The notes: a model not told the origin generated them from the sequence alone. 64,000 nucleotides of DNA from Marivita sp051859345 (GCF_051859345.1 NZ_JBHYFV010000017.1:15450-79449); one strand, 5' to 3'. Positions 25,641 through 33,641 are shown, counted from the stretch's first letter. Numbers and translations are program-made.

Positions 25641-26612
25641 ATGACACAAACCTCGACCGATCAGGCCGCTACGACGCATAGCCGGTTAGAGCACTTCCCG
25701 GTTGCCTTTTTCAGCGCCGTGATGGGGTTGATGGGCACCTCCCTGGCGTTGGAGGTGGCAGGATTCCTGCGCGTCGGTCAGATCGTCGCCGGGTTTGCCG
25801 TACTCGTGTTTGTCACCCAGTTGGGATTTTATGCCGTCAAGGCGATTCGCCATCCTGCGGCTGTCGCTGCCGAGTGGAACCACCCGATCAAGTTGGCGTT
25901 CTTTCCGGCGATCAGCATTTCGCTTTTGCTGGGTGCGGTTGCGCTTCGGGGTGTTGCGCCCGGTCTTGCGGAAGGCATCTGGGTCATTGGCGCAGTGTTG
26001 CAGGCTGTTCTGACGTTGGCCATCGTGACCAGCTGGATCAGCCATCGTGGCTTTGGCGTGGGGCAGATGTCGCCCGCGTGGTTCATTCCGGCAGTCGGCA
26101 ACGTGATCGCTCCGATCGCCGGAGTGTCCCTGGGGCATGTCGATGCAAGCTGGTATTTCTTTTCGCTGGGTGTTCTGTTCTGGATCGTACTGTTGACGTT
26201 GGTCTTCAACAGGCTGGTCTTTCACGAACCGTTGCCGGGCAAGCTGCGCCCGACGCTCACGATCCTGATTGCACCCCCAGCAGTGGCGTTTGTGGCGTGG
26301 CTGCAATTGAATGGCGGGGTCCTCGATGCACCGGCCCGCATGTTCTACAATCTGGGTCTGTTCTTCACGGCGCTTGTCCTGCTGCAGACGCCGGGGTTGT
26401 TCCGTTTGCCCTTTGCCCTGTCGTTCTGGGCTTTGTCGTTTCCGATTGCTGCGATGACGATTGCGTCTTTCCGCTATGCCGCCCTGTCCGGTGCGCCGAT
26501 ATTCGTCGCCATCGGGTGGGCGCTGTTAGCGCTGCTCTGCGTGATTATTGCCGGTCTGTTGTGGCGTACGTCGCTTGCGGTTCTGCGCGGCGAGATTTGT
26601 CAGCCAGAGTAA
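25641..26612 (+). CDS. SLAC1/TDT family anion transporter (TehA-like)
   Basis: 323-residue membrane protein with about ten transmembrane helices, of the tellurite-resistance/dicarboxylate transporter (TDT) and SLAC1 anion channel family. The segment beginning VAFFSAVMGLMGTSLALEV and the repeated Phe-containing helices (including the central SPAWFIPAVGNVIAP) are typical of the TehA pore. In sulfide clusters such proteins are proposed to export sulfite; that role is inferred from the neighbours. GAAAGGGACCGTGAG precedes the ATG at 25641. The gene ends 10 bases before the stop of the convergent cytochrome c gene. Confidence 0.87.
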   Translation: MTQTSTDQAATTHSRLEHFPVAFFSAVMGLMGTSLALEVAGFLRVGQIVAGFAVLVFVTQLGFYAVKAIRHPAAVAAEWNHPIKLAFFPAISISLLLGAVALRGVAPGLAEGIWVIGAVLQAVLTLAIVTSWISHRGFGVGQMSPAWFIPAVGNVIAPIAGVSLGHVDASWYFFSLGVLFWIVLLTLVFNRLVFHEPLPGKLRPTLTILIAPPAVAFVAWLQLNGGVLDAPARMFYNLGLFFTALVLLQTPGLFRLPFALSFWALSFPIAAMTIASFRYAALSGAPIFVAIGWALLALLCVIIAGLLWRTSLAVLRGEICQPE

Positions 26613-26622
26613 AGGCGCGGCG

Positions 26623-26943
26623 TCACTTCTCCAGAGACTGGATATACGCCACCATGTCGTCGATATTCCCACCGATCATGTAGTCGGTGTAGCGCGGCAT
26701 CGCGTCGTGGATCGGTGTGACGATCCGCTGCCGGATCTGATCTTTCGACCGGTATTTGGCAATCGCGGCAAAGCTGGGTGGGTCCTGTTTGAAGGGGCCA
26801 TCCAAGCCGACATCGTGGCAGGCCGCGCAGTATTCCTCGGCAATATCCCGGCCCATTGACACGCTTGCCTCTTGCGCCATGGCTGGCAAAGCGGGTGTCG
26901 CAAGGGTAAGGATGGTCAGTGAAATCAGCTGTCGCAGTGTCAT
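26623..26943 (-). CDS. Exported class I cytochrome c
   Basis: 106-residue periplasmic c-type cytochrome. Signal peptide 1-23 ends at AMA-QE; the single haem motif CAACH is at residues 39-43 and the probable axial Met is Met82 in DAMPRYTD. It resembles small electron-carrier cytochromes or the c subunit of sulfur dehydrogenases. It converges with the SLAC1 gene and lies next to the sulfide island, so an electron-transfer role there is possible but unproven. The start at 26943 is used because it opens the signal peptide; a longer open frame upstream lacks it. Confidence 0.87.
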   Translation of the reverse strand: MTLRQLISLTILTLATPALPAMAQEASVSMGRDIAEEYCAACHDVGLDGPFKQDPPSFAAIAKYRSKDQIRQRIVTPIHDAMPRYTDYMIGGNIDDMVAYIQSLEK

Positions 26944-27259
26944 GGCGCTCTCCGTTTCGGCCAACACCAGCCATGTTAGGCTCCCAAACGCGATTTCTGC
27001 AAGGAAATGGTGTTCGACCCGCAACCGGCCTTCGGACAGATGGTGCTGTCATCCTCGCACGGCATGGACGCCTGGTCGACGAACGGTCAGGGAACCTCGT
27101 GTGTCTGCGACGGGCACCTGCAAGTCCCAGCACCGTGTCTTGACCGTCAAATTTGGTGCGCGTCCGGCAAAAAAACTTTGGGTCAAGCATTTAAACTGGA
27201 TCAAATCGCGGATATTTTACAAACTAAACGTCGATGATTTATCAAGGTGTGATCCGAGT
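26944..27259 (+). other. 316-base divergent intergenic region, possible gene remnant
   Basis: Lies between the divergent cytochrome c and winged-helix genes. Plus-strand codons from the ATG at 27007 to about 27150 have the G/C-rich third positions of local genes and an AAGGA before the ATG, but the composition then turns AT rich and the product matches nothing I know; it may be a decayed gene or a leader. A short palindrome TTGAC-C-GTCAA at 27140-27150 is a candidate operator. Beyond this I see nothing definite. Confidence 0.35.
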
Positions 27260-27781
27260 ATGACCAATCAACCAGACCCCAAGCGCCGCATTGTTTCCTC
27301 TCGCCATCTGGCCGAAGGAGCAGGCTGGGAGGCATCTGAAATCGAATACGGCATGATTATTGCCTACAACGCGTTTTCACGATGGATGACACGCTGCATG
27401 TCTGCGGCCGGAAACACGAATTTGACACCTCTGGAAATCCTCGTGCTGCACAACACAAACCACCGTGAGCGGGACAAAAGACTGAATGATATTTGTTTTG
27501 TCCTGAACATCGAAGACACGCACACCGTAAACTATGCGCTGCGCAAGCTGTTGAAGATGGAGCTGCTCTCGACCGAGAAACGGGGCAAGGAGGTGTTCTA
27601 CAGCACGTCTGAAGCAGGTGCGAAACTGTGCGAGGCGTACAGGAAAGTTCGTGAAAGGTGTTTTCTGGACGGACTGTCTCGGCTTGACATGACCGGCGAA
27701 GAAATGCGCGAAATGGCGGCCAGCCTGCGCGCCCTTTCGGGGCAATACGATCAGGCCAGCCGCGCTGCAGCGTCGCTTTAA
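27260..27781 (+). CDS. Winged-helix (MarR-like) transcriptional regulator
   Basis: 173-residue cytoplasmic DNA-binding protein. A central winged-helix domain runs from about 55 to 125 (LTPLEILVLHNTNHRERDKRLNDI..., then a recognition region VNYALRKLLKMELL and the wing EKRGKEVFYS), in the MarR-type two-helix context with N- and C-terminal dimer helices. Three Cys residues are scattered (47, 76 and 123-135 area), with no obvious sensor. The ATG at 27260 starts the conserved protein; the open frame extends far upstream without coding character. Its 3' end overlaps the end of dctM by 4 bases, so it faces the TRAP operon and is a plausible regulator of it. Confidence 0.83.
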   Translation: MTNQPDPKRRIVSSRHLAEGAGWEASEIEYGMIIAYNAFSRWMTRCMSAAGNTNLTPLEILVLHNTNHRERDKRLNDICFVLNIEDTHTVNYALRKLLKMELLSTEKRGKEVFYSTSEAGAKLCEAYRKVRERCFLDGLSRLDMTGEEMREMAASLRALSGQYDQASRAAASL

Positions 27782-29079
27782 TTTGCCATCATGTTTGGCA
27801 GGACCGTGACCATCTGCGGGAAGACGCAGATCAGGACCACGCCCAAGAGCAACAGCATGAAGAAGGGGAAGGCCGCCTTGGCTATCCGTAGAATGTCGAT
27901 GCCGGTCAACCCTTGAATGACAAAGAGGTTGAACCCGACAGGTGGGGTGATCTGGCTCATCTCGACAACGATCACGAGGTAAATACCGAACCAGAGCGGG
28001 TCTATTCCCACAGTGGTGACCATCGGCATGATGATGGATGTCGTCAGCACGATAACCGAGATCCCATCAAGAAAGCATCCCAGCACGATGAAGAAGATGG
28101 TCAGCGCCACCAAAAGCGCGGTGACGGACAGGTTCATGTCCGAAATCCATGCGGCAAGGTTGCGCGGCAACCCTGTGAACCCCATCGACACCGACAGGAA
28201 CGCCGCGCCAAGCAGGATCAGGGCGATCATGCAGGACGTGCGCGTTGCCGACATCACCGCCGCGCCAAACTTGGCCCAGCTGAACGAACCCGAACTCCAC
28301 GCAAGGATCGTGGCCAGCACGACACCCAGGGCCGCCGCATCTGTGGGCGACGCCAGCCCGCCATAGATCGAACCGATCACGCCAATGATCAGCAATGCCA
28401 CAGGCACCAGCCGCCGCGACGCACGCAGCTTTTGCTTGAAGGAATAGGTTTGATCCATCGGCGGGATCAGGTCGGGGTTCATCCACGCCCGAACGGCGAC
28501 ATAACCCGCAAACAGCGTAATCAGCATGATTGCGGGAAGAATCCCGGCGATAAACAGGCGCGCAATGGATTGCTCGGTCGCGACGCCATAAACGATCAGA
28601 ATGATCGACGGCGGAATAAGCAGGCCAAGGGTTGCAGAGCCCGCAAGCGTGCCAAGGATCAGGCTTTCGGGATATCCCCGTTTGGTCAGTTCCGGGATCG
28701 ACATTCGCCCGATGGTCGCAGCTGTCGCAGCAGAAGACCCGGAAACAGCCGCGAAAATCGAGCAGCCAAATATGTTGACGTGCAGCAACCGACCCGGAGC
28801 GCGGCTGAGCCAAGGGGCAAGTCCGGTGAACATGTCATCGCTCATCCGCGACCTCAGCAGGATTTCACCCATCAAGATGAAAAGCGGCAACGCTGTCAGC
28901 GGCCAGCTGTGAGAATGCCCCCAGAAGGTTGAGGCAAGAACCAGCCCGGAAGGTGCATTCGAGAAAAAGACTAGCCCCGCGAGACCCACAAGCGTCAGTG
29001 AGACGGCAACCCAGACGCCCGCCGCCAGCAGTGCAATGAGCAGCCCAAGCAGGATGACGGCAATCAAAGGATCGGACAT
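27778..29079 (-). CDS. TRAP transporter large permease (DctM type)
   Basis: 433-residue inner-membrane protein with about twelve to thirteen hydrophobic helices, the large translocation subunit of a tripartite ATP-independent periplasmic (TRAP) transporter. The conserved central segment with GLLIPPSIILIVYGV and the C-terminal TPPVGFNLFVIQG motif are diagnostic. Substrates of the family are C4-dicarboxylates, sugar acids, taurine-like and other carboxylates; which one is carried cannot be told. It is the last gene of a dctP-dctQ-dctM order, two bases after dctQ. The C-terminus overlaps the convergent regulator gene by 4 bases. Confidence 0.93.
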   Translation of the reverse strand: MSDPLIAVILLGLLIALLAAGVWVAVSLTLVGLAGLVFFSNAPSGLVLASTFWGHSHSWPLTALPLFILMGEILLRSRMSDDMFTGLAPWLSRAPGRLLHVNIFGCSIFAAVSGSSAATAATIGRMSIPELTKRGYPESLILGTLAGSATLGLLIPPSIILIVYGVATEQSIARLFIAGILPAIMLITLFAGYVAVRAWMNPDLIPPMDQTYSFKQKLRASRRLVPVALLIIGVIGSIYGGLASPTDAAALGVVLATILAWSSGSFSWAKFGAAVMSATRTSCMIALILLGAAFLSVSMGFTGLPRNLAAWISDMNLSVTALLVALTIFFIVLGCFLDGISVIVLTTSIIMPMVTTVGIDPLWFGIYLVIVVEMSQITPPVGFNLFVIQGLTGIDILRIAKAAFPFFMLLLLGVVLICVFPQMVTVLPNMMAN

Positions 29080-29081
29080 GG

Positions 29082-29606
29082 TTAAACCTCATCCGGAGTG
29101 GACAGGACAGGTTTGCCCACCCGAACCAGATCGAAAAAGGTATGAACAATCGAAACGAACAAAAGGCCAAGCCCAAAGGTGGCCACGCTTTGCGGAATCC
29201 AAAGCTGTATCGGAATGATCCCTGTAGAGACATCGCCGTAGTGCAGGCTTTCCAGGACAAGCCCACCCATGAACCAGGCGGCATAACCGACCAGCATCGT
29301 CGCCAGGATCAGCACCACACCTTCGGTCAAGACTTGTGCGCGTTCGCGCAGTCGCCCGGTTACAAGATTGACGCGGATGTGCCCGCCGGCCCGCAGGGTA
29401 TGGGCCAGTGCAAGAAAGGTTGCCCCGGCCAGCATGTAGCCCGAGAAATCCGCATAAGACGGGATTGTGGACGGCAGCGTTCCGGGGCTGAACCGCCCAA
29501 ACGCGTTGAGAATGATCTGGGCACTGATCAAAAGGCAGATGCACAAGATCAATCCACCTGCAATCGCCCCGCATACATCATACAGTTTTTGCAGCAATCT
29601 GCCCAT
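29082..29606 (-). CDS. TRAP transporter small permease (DctQ type)
   Basis: 174-residue membrane protein with four hydrophobic helices (about 10-31, 55-75, 90-110 and 135-155), the small permease subunit of the TRAP system. The first helix contains the usual GLILCICLLISAQIILNAFGR segment. The ATG at 29606 (MGRLLQKLYD) is preferred to an ATG 33 bases upstream because it starts the conserved part. It lies between dctP (67 bases upstream) and dctM (two bases downstream), the normal operon order. Confidence 0.9.
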   Translation of the reverse strand: MGRLLQKLYDVCGAIAGGLILCICLLISAQIILNAFGRFSPGTLPSTIPSYADFSGYMLAGATFLALAHTLRAGGHIRVNLVTGRLRERAQVLTEGVVLILATMLVGYAAWFMGGLVLESLHYGDVSTGIIPIQLWIPQSVATFGLGLLFVSIVHTFFDLVRVGKPVLSTPDEV

Positions 29607-29672
29607 ATCGTCAGCCCCCGGACAAGACATGGCCGACACCGGAACAGGTGTCGACCAGCGTAAAGCAGATGC

Positions 29673-30635
29673 TCAGTTGTTATAGCTTTCAAGGATCGCC
29701 AATGCAGAGTCAGAGGCGCTCGCTTTCCAGTTTTCCAGCATGGTGGCGCCGATCTCTTGCAGACCGGCAATAAGTTCCGGGCTTGGTTCGTAAACGGTGA
29801 TCCCGTTTTCCGCGAGCGCTGCCGTCATGCTTTCGGCCTCGGCTGCGGACATTTCCCAACCGCGGGTCTGGGCTGTTTCGGCAGCTGCGAGAACGGCTGC
29901 CTGCGTGTCGGCATCAAGCCCGTCGAACATACGTTTGTTGACGACAACGATGTTCTTTGGCACCCACGCATTGATCGGTGTGTAATGGGTGACAAAATCC
30001 CACGCGGTGGAATTCACGCCGGTGGATGGCGATGTGATCATCGCAGCAACCTGACCCGTGGCAAAGGCCTGGGGAATGTCCGACGCTTCGATCTGGACAG
30101 GGGCCGCACCGGCCAGCGTTGCAAATTCTTCAAGAGCGGCGTTGTAGGCGCGAAAACGAAGTCCATTCAGATCTTCCACCGTTGCGATCTCACCGTTGGT
30201 GTAAAGGCCTTGCGCGGGCCAAGCGACCGAATACAGCGGCATCAATCCCTGTTCGGCCAGCAGTTCGGTGATGACCGGTTTCTGCGCGTCCCAAAGCTTG
30301 GCCGCTTCGTCATAGCTGGTGGCCACGAAGGGCTGGCTGTCAATGCCAAACGCAAGGTCTTCGTTCGACAATGTCGACAGGAAGAACTCGCCAATCGGAA
30401 CCGAGCGATTGCGCACGGCACCCTTGATTTCGGAATGTGGAAACAGCGATCCCGCCGAATGAACGGTGATATCAAGCGCACCGTCCGTGGCCGCACGCAC
30501 TTCATCGGTGAATTGAACGATGTTCTGTGTGTGGAATGTCGCATCGCCATATGGCGTGGGCATGTCCCAGTCTTGTGCGGTTGCACTTGTCGCAAGTGCC
30601 ATGGCGGCTGCTGCGCAGAGGATGGTATGTTTCAT
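29673..30635 (-). CDS. TRAP transporter periplasmic solute-binding protein (DctP type)
   Basis: 320-residue extracytoplasmic receptor. Signal peptide 1-21 (cleavage after TATA-Q or nearby), then the DctP fold with the conserved Arg-containing ligand segment GLRFRAYN near residue 164 and the SGVNSTAWDFVTHYTP-type motif further on. It binds a carboxylate ligand in the periplasm and delivers it to the permease. The start ATG at 30635 is chosen since it begins the signal peptide; the open frame extends 16 codons upstream. Two TGAC/GTCA inverted repeats lie 54-141 bases upstream and may be operators. Ligand identity is not visible. Confidence 0.92.
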   Translation of the reverse strand: MKHTILCAAAAMALATSATAQDWDMPTPYGDATFHTQNIVQFTDEVRAATDGALDITVHSAGSLFPHSEIKGAVRNRSVPIGEFFLSTLSNEDLAFGIDSQPFVATSYDEAAKLWDAQKPVITELLAEQGLMPLYSVAWPAQGLYTNGEIATVEDLNGLRFRAYNAALEEFATLAGAAPVQIEASDIPQAFATGQVAAMITSPSTGVNSTAWDFVTHYTPINAWVPKNIVVVNKRMFDGLDADTQAAVLAAAETAQTRGWEMSAAEAESMTAALAENGITVYEPSPELIAGLQEIGATMLENWKASASDSALAILESYNN

Positions 30636-30688
30636 GTGTCGTCTCCCGTGTTGGTTCGGTTCGTCCGAATCCGTTTGCTTCAATACGT

Positions 30689-30776
30689 TGACAATTTGTC
30701 AGCGTTATATTCACAAAGCAACATTAATCAGATTCTGGTAAGTCTACATGGTTACGACCCGTTGACATAATCGTCA
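30689..30776 (-). promoter_or_regulatory. TRAP operon control region with two TGAC/GTCA palindromes
   Basis: Contains TGACAA-T-TTGTCA at 30689-30701, a perfect inverted repeat, and TGAC-N6-GTCA at 30763-30776. Both lie upstream of dctP on its coding strand. Similar half-sites (TTGAC-C-GTCAA) precede the winged-helix regulator at 27260, which suggests that this protein binds all three; that link is inference. The promoter itself could not be placed with confidence. Confidence 0.45.
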
Positions 30777-30864
30777 GTTTCGACCGGATTGCGGTGGCAT
30801 CGCTTCGGACAGTGTCACGCGACGTCTTGAGGGTCGGTTTGAACATCCCGCTGCCGGGAATTCT

Positions 30865-31341
30865 TTATTCGGGGGAACCCGATGCCAGCGCGATCCGCCG
30901 TCCCAGATCAGCGGGATCAAGCGGCTTGGACAGGAAACGCACGCGGTCACCGTATTGTGGATCAACCGCTTCGGTGCTGTTTTGACGACCTGAGACAATG
31001 ATGCCTTGATTGACCGGGTCTTTTGACAGGATCATATCAACCAGCATCCAGCCATCCACCCCATCCCCAGATCCAGATCCAGACCGGTGACAAGTGCGTC
31101 GAACGCGTGGCGGGTCAATTCTGCCGCTGCGGCCGACCGTTTTCGCCGGCCGTCACCTTGAAGCGAAGCGCCACCAGAGCAGTTTGGGCATTGTGGCGCG
31201 CCTGGTCCTCATCTTCGACACGCAAGGCACGTTTGCCGTGATGGAACCTTATCGTCGGTTTCGCACGTCACGAAGACGAACCGCTTCAGCATGGCTACGG
31301 GTGTTGAGGCCCAGCCCAAGGGGATTTGTGGGGTCCTGCAT
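30865..31341 (-). pseudogene. Decayed response regulator (receiver domain remnant)
   Basis: Read on the minus strand in three frames, this stretch resembles a two-component receiver domain. The first segment starts at the ATG at 31341 and stops after 30 codons at 31249. A second frame gives VEDEDQARHNAQTALVAL, the acidic start of a receiver. A third gives DGWMLVDMILSKDP and, near the end, RFLSKPLDPADLG, which is the conserved Lys-Pro region. The expected phosphoacceptor position reads Gly (ALVTGLDL) instead of Asp. At least two frameshifts and the altered key residue make it a pseudogene. It sits between the TRAP operon and tRNA-Ser. Sequencing error cannot be excluded for the shifts, but not for the Asp loss. 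Confidence 0.7.
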
Positions 31342-31458
31342 GTCAGCCTCTTATATGCCTGAGGCGCTGGACCGATGAGTGATGTGGTCCATCATGTCCC
31401 ACGCAGCAGGGTGTACCACACCCGATTCTGCCCTTATAAATCAACGACTTATATTTGT

Positions 31459-31548
31459 TGGCGGAGAGACAGGGATTCGAACCCTGGGACCCCGTGAAGG
31501 GTCAACGGTTTTCGAGACCGCCCCGTTCGACCACTCCGGCACCTCTCC
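31459..31548 (-). tRNA. tRNA-Ser (anticodon CGA)
   Basis: 90-base class II tRNA with an encoded CCA end. The acceptor stem GGAGAGG pairs with TCTCTCC (one G-T pair), the T arm GGGTTCGAATCCC is standard, and the anticodon loop CTCGAAA gives CGA, which reads UCG. The long variable arm expected for Ser is present. Confidence 0.97.
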
Positions 31549-31696
31549 GCGGGGATCTGGAGGCGCGTTTAGCTTTTGCGTGAAAGCTGTGCAACCTCTA
31601 TTTCACGTCTTGTTATGAACAGACCTCACAGGGGTTTGGGTTGGAATTGCCCGGCCCTCGGCATAGGTATGGGACAGGCAGGCAGGGAGATCCGCA

Positions 31697-32518
31697 ATGA
31701 TCCGCACTATGATGGCAACGGCAGCGACAGGTTTGGTTGTGCTTTCGTGGTCATTGCCTGCATGGGCGTCTCCTGCTGAAGACCTTCTTGATGCGCTGGG
31801 AGTGCCGCAGATCGTCGAGATCATGCGCGCCGAAGGCATGGAATACGGGGACACGATTGCCGAAGACATGATCCCTGGCGGCGCAACGGCGACGTGGGAT
31901 GCCACGGTGGATCGCATTTATGACGAAGACAGGATGCTTGCCACGGTGCGGGAGGCCTTTGCCAACGACTTTGGCGATGCGGACGCCGGGTCGTTGCTGG
32001 AATTCTTCACCTCGCAAACCGGACAGCAGATCGTCAGTCTTGAACTGAGCGCCCGCGACGCGATGCGTGAACAGGAGATCGAGGATGCGGCACGGGCGGC
32101 GTTCCGCGATCTGGAAGGAACCGATTCCGAACCTCTCGAATCCATCTCGGACTTCGTCGATACAAATGATCTTGTCGAAGCGAATCTGGTTGGGGCGCTC
32201 AACGCGAATTACATGTTCTATCTCGGGTTGGTCGACGGCGGCGCGCTTCAGATGAGCGAGGCGGACATCCTGACGGAAGTCTGGTCCTCGGAAGAGGAAA
32301 CACGCAGCGACACGCGCGAATGGGTCTACGCCTTCCTGCTCATGGCGTATCGCCCCCTCGAAGACGGGGTGGTCGACGATTACACAGAACTGTCCCGAAC
32401 GGATGCGGGGCGGGCGTTGAACCGGGCGCTGTTTGCGGGGTTCAACAAGATGTATGACGACATCTCATACGCGCTTGGCATGGCGGTGGCCCGGCAAATG
32501 CAGGTGCAGGAGCTTTAG
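31697..32518 (+). CDS. DUF2059 domain exported protein
   Basis: 273-residue protein. Signal peptide 1-24 (MIRTMMATAATGLVV..., cleavage near AWA-SP), then a mostly helical acidic protein with the DUF2059 arrangement: a region with LLEFFTSQTGQQIVSLE near 95-112 and a repeat-like second helical half. It is likely periplasmic; the family function is unknown. The start at 31697 is preceded by GGCAGGGAG. A strong terminator lies about 55-85 bases after the stop, which isolates it from rplU. Confidence 0.83.
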   Translation: MIRTMMATAATGLVVLSWSLPAWASPAEDLLDALGVPQIVEIMRAEGMEYGDTIAEDMIPGGATATWDATVDRIYDEDRMLATVREAFANDFGDADAGSLLEFFTSQTGQQIVSLELSARDAMREQEIEDAARAAFRDLEGTDSEPLESISDFVDTNDLVEANLVGALNANYMFYLGLVDGGALQMSEADILTEVWSSEEETRSDTREWVYAFLLMAYRPLEDGVVDDYTELSRTDAGRALNRALFAGFNKMYDDISYALGMAVARQMQVQEL

Positions 32519-32531
32519 GCCCCAAAGCCCG

Positions 32532-32560
32532 TTGACAAACGTGGCCCGGCGCAGCATAAG
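32532..32560 (+). promoter_or_regulatory. Candidate sigma-70 promoter upstream of rplU
   Basis: TTGACA at 32532-32537, a 17-base spacer, and CATAAG at 32555-32560, a good -35 with a fair -10. Transcription would begin near 32567, only a few bases before a strong terminator hairpin, which implies attenuation or a false match; the rplU start is at 32708. Confidence 0.5.
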
Positions 32561-32570
32561 CCGCCCACAC

Positions 32571-32603
32571 AAAGTCGGGGCTTCGGTCCCGCCTTTTGTT
32601 TTT
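32571..32603 (+). terminator. UUCG-capped terminator or attenuator before rplU
   Basis: Stem with a C(UUCG)G tetraloop at 32581-32586, six inner pairs, one T-C mismatch, and four outer pairs, followed by a T-rich tract (32596-32603, interrupted by one G). It can end the DUF2059 transcript. It lies just after the candidate promoter, so it may also attenuate rplU. A second hairpin, TGCCCC-TGAC-GGGGCA, is at 32615-32630 in the rplU leader. Confidence 0.75.
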
Positions 32604-32707
32604 GATGATAATGATGCCCCTGACGGGGCACGCTGTTCGAGGCGGGTCAGGGACCCAAAATACCGCACTGGCGGGGCCACAGAACGCGGTGACAAAGGAA
32701 AAGACAC

Positions 32708-33358
32708 ATGTTCGCGGTCATGAAAACCGGCGGCAAGCAGTACAGGGTCCAATCGGGCGATACACTGCGCGTCGAAAAGCTGGCAGCCGATGCAGGCGAG
32801 AAAGTCCAGTTCAATGAAATTCTGATGCTTGGTGGCGACAAGGTTGTTGTTGGCGCCCCTCTGATCGACGGCGCTGCCGTTCAGGCCGAGGTTGTGGACC
32901 AGATCAAGGGCGAGAAAGTCATCAACTTCGTCAAGCGTCGTCGTAAGCACAGCTCCAAGCGGACCAAGGGCCATCGCCAGAAGCTGACGCTGGTGCGCGT
33001 GACAGAAATCCTGGAATCCGGTGCGGACAAGTCCGGCATCAAGGCCGCCATCGGCGCGGGCTCTGTTGCAGGCGTGGCTGTTGCCGCTGCCGCCCCCAAG
33101 AAAGCCGCGACACCGAAAGCGGAAATGAAAGCCGAAGCGCCCAAGGCAGCTGCTGCTGGCGCGGACGATCTCAAGCTGCTGTCCGGCGTCGGCCCGGCAC
33201 TTGAAAAGAAACTGATCGAAGCCGGCGTGACCAGCTTTGCACAAATCGCAGCCTGGACAGACGCGGACGTCGAAGAATTCGGCGAGAAGCTGTCTTTCAA
33301 AGGCCGGATCGAGCGTGAAGGCTGGATCGAACAAGCCAAAGAACTGGCATCGAAGTAA
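32708..33358 (+). CDS. rplU: 50S ribosomal protein L21 with C-terminal HhH-like extension
   Basis: 216 residues, about twice the usual 103. Residues 1-103 are normal L21, which binds 23S rRNA near domain IV (MFAVMKTGGKQYRV, then the KRRRKHSSKRTKGHRQ basic loop). An Ala/Lys-rich linker follows, and 155-216 form a helix-hairpin-helix-like domain (LLSGVGPALEKKLIEAGVTSFAQIA), of the kind appended to L21 in Rhodobacteraceae. The extension is expected at the ribosome surface; its function is not known to me. GAAAAG precedes the ATG at 32708. It is followed 13 bases later by rpmA. Confidence 0.95.
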   Translation: MFAVMKTGGKQYRVQSGDTLRVEKLAADAGEKVQFNEILMLGGDKVVVGAPLIDGAAVQAEVVDQIKGEKVINFVKRRRKHSSKRTKGHRQKLTLVRVTEILESGADKSGIKAAIGAGSVAGVAVAAAAPKKAATPKAEMKAEAPKAAAAGADDLKLLSGVGPALEKKLIEAGVTSFAQIAAWTDADVEEFGEKLSFKGRIEREGWIEQAKELASK

Positions 33359-33371
33359 GGAGACCTGACCA

Positions 33372-33641
33372 ATGGCACATAAAAAAGCAGGCGGCTCATC
33401 CCGCAACGGTCGCGACTCTGCCGGACGCCGTCTTGGCGTCAAACTCTACGGTGGCCAGTCCGCGATTCCCGGCAACATCATCGTACGTCAGCGCGGCACA
33501 AAGTTCTGGCCGGGCGAGGGCGTTGGCCTTGGCAAGGATCACACGATCTTTGCAACCGTCGAAGGCAACGTGACGTTCCACAAGGGCCTCAAGGGCCGCA
33601 CCTTTATTTCCGTGCTTCCGATGGCGGAGGCCGCTGAGTAA
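33372..33641 (+). CDS. rpmA: 50S ribosomal protein L27
   Basis: 89-residue L27 of the large subunit, starting MAHKKAGGSSRNGRDS, whose basic N-terminus reaches the peptidyl-transferase centre. The body (LGVKLYGGQSAIPGNIIVRQRGTK) is typical. AAGGAG precedes the ATG at 33372. It is co-transcribed with rplU and followed by a terminator at 33667. Confidence 0.97.
   Translation: MAHKKAGGSSRNGRDSAGRRLGVKLYGGQSAIPGNIIVRQRGTKFWPGEGVGLGKDHTIFATVEGNVTFHKGLKGRTFISVLPMAEAAE

Noticed and set aside
26756..27259. 168-codon N-terminal extension of the winged-helix regulator
   Set aside because: It runs through the cytochrome c gene on the other strand; the conserved protein begins at 27260.
31439..31560. 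Integration (att) site at tRNA-Ser
   Set aside because: No integrase gene and no duplicated tRNA 3' end were seen nearby.
31379..31618. 79-codon open frame over the serine tRNA
   Set aside because: It crosses tRNA-Ser(CGA), a frequent source of false small proteins.
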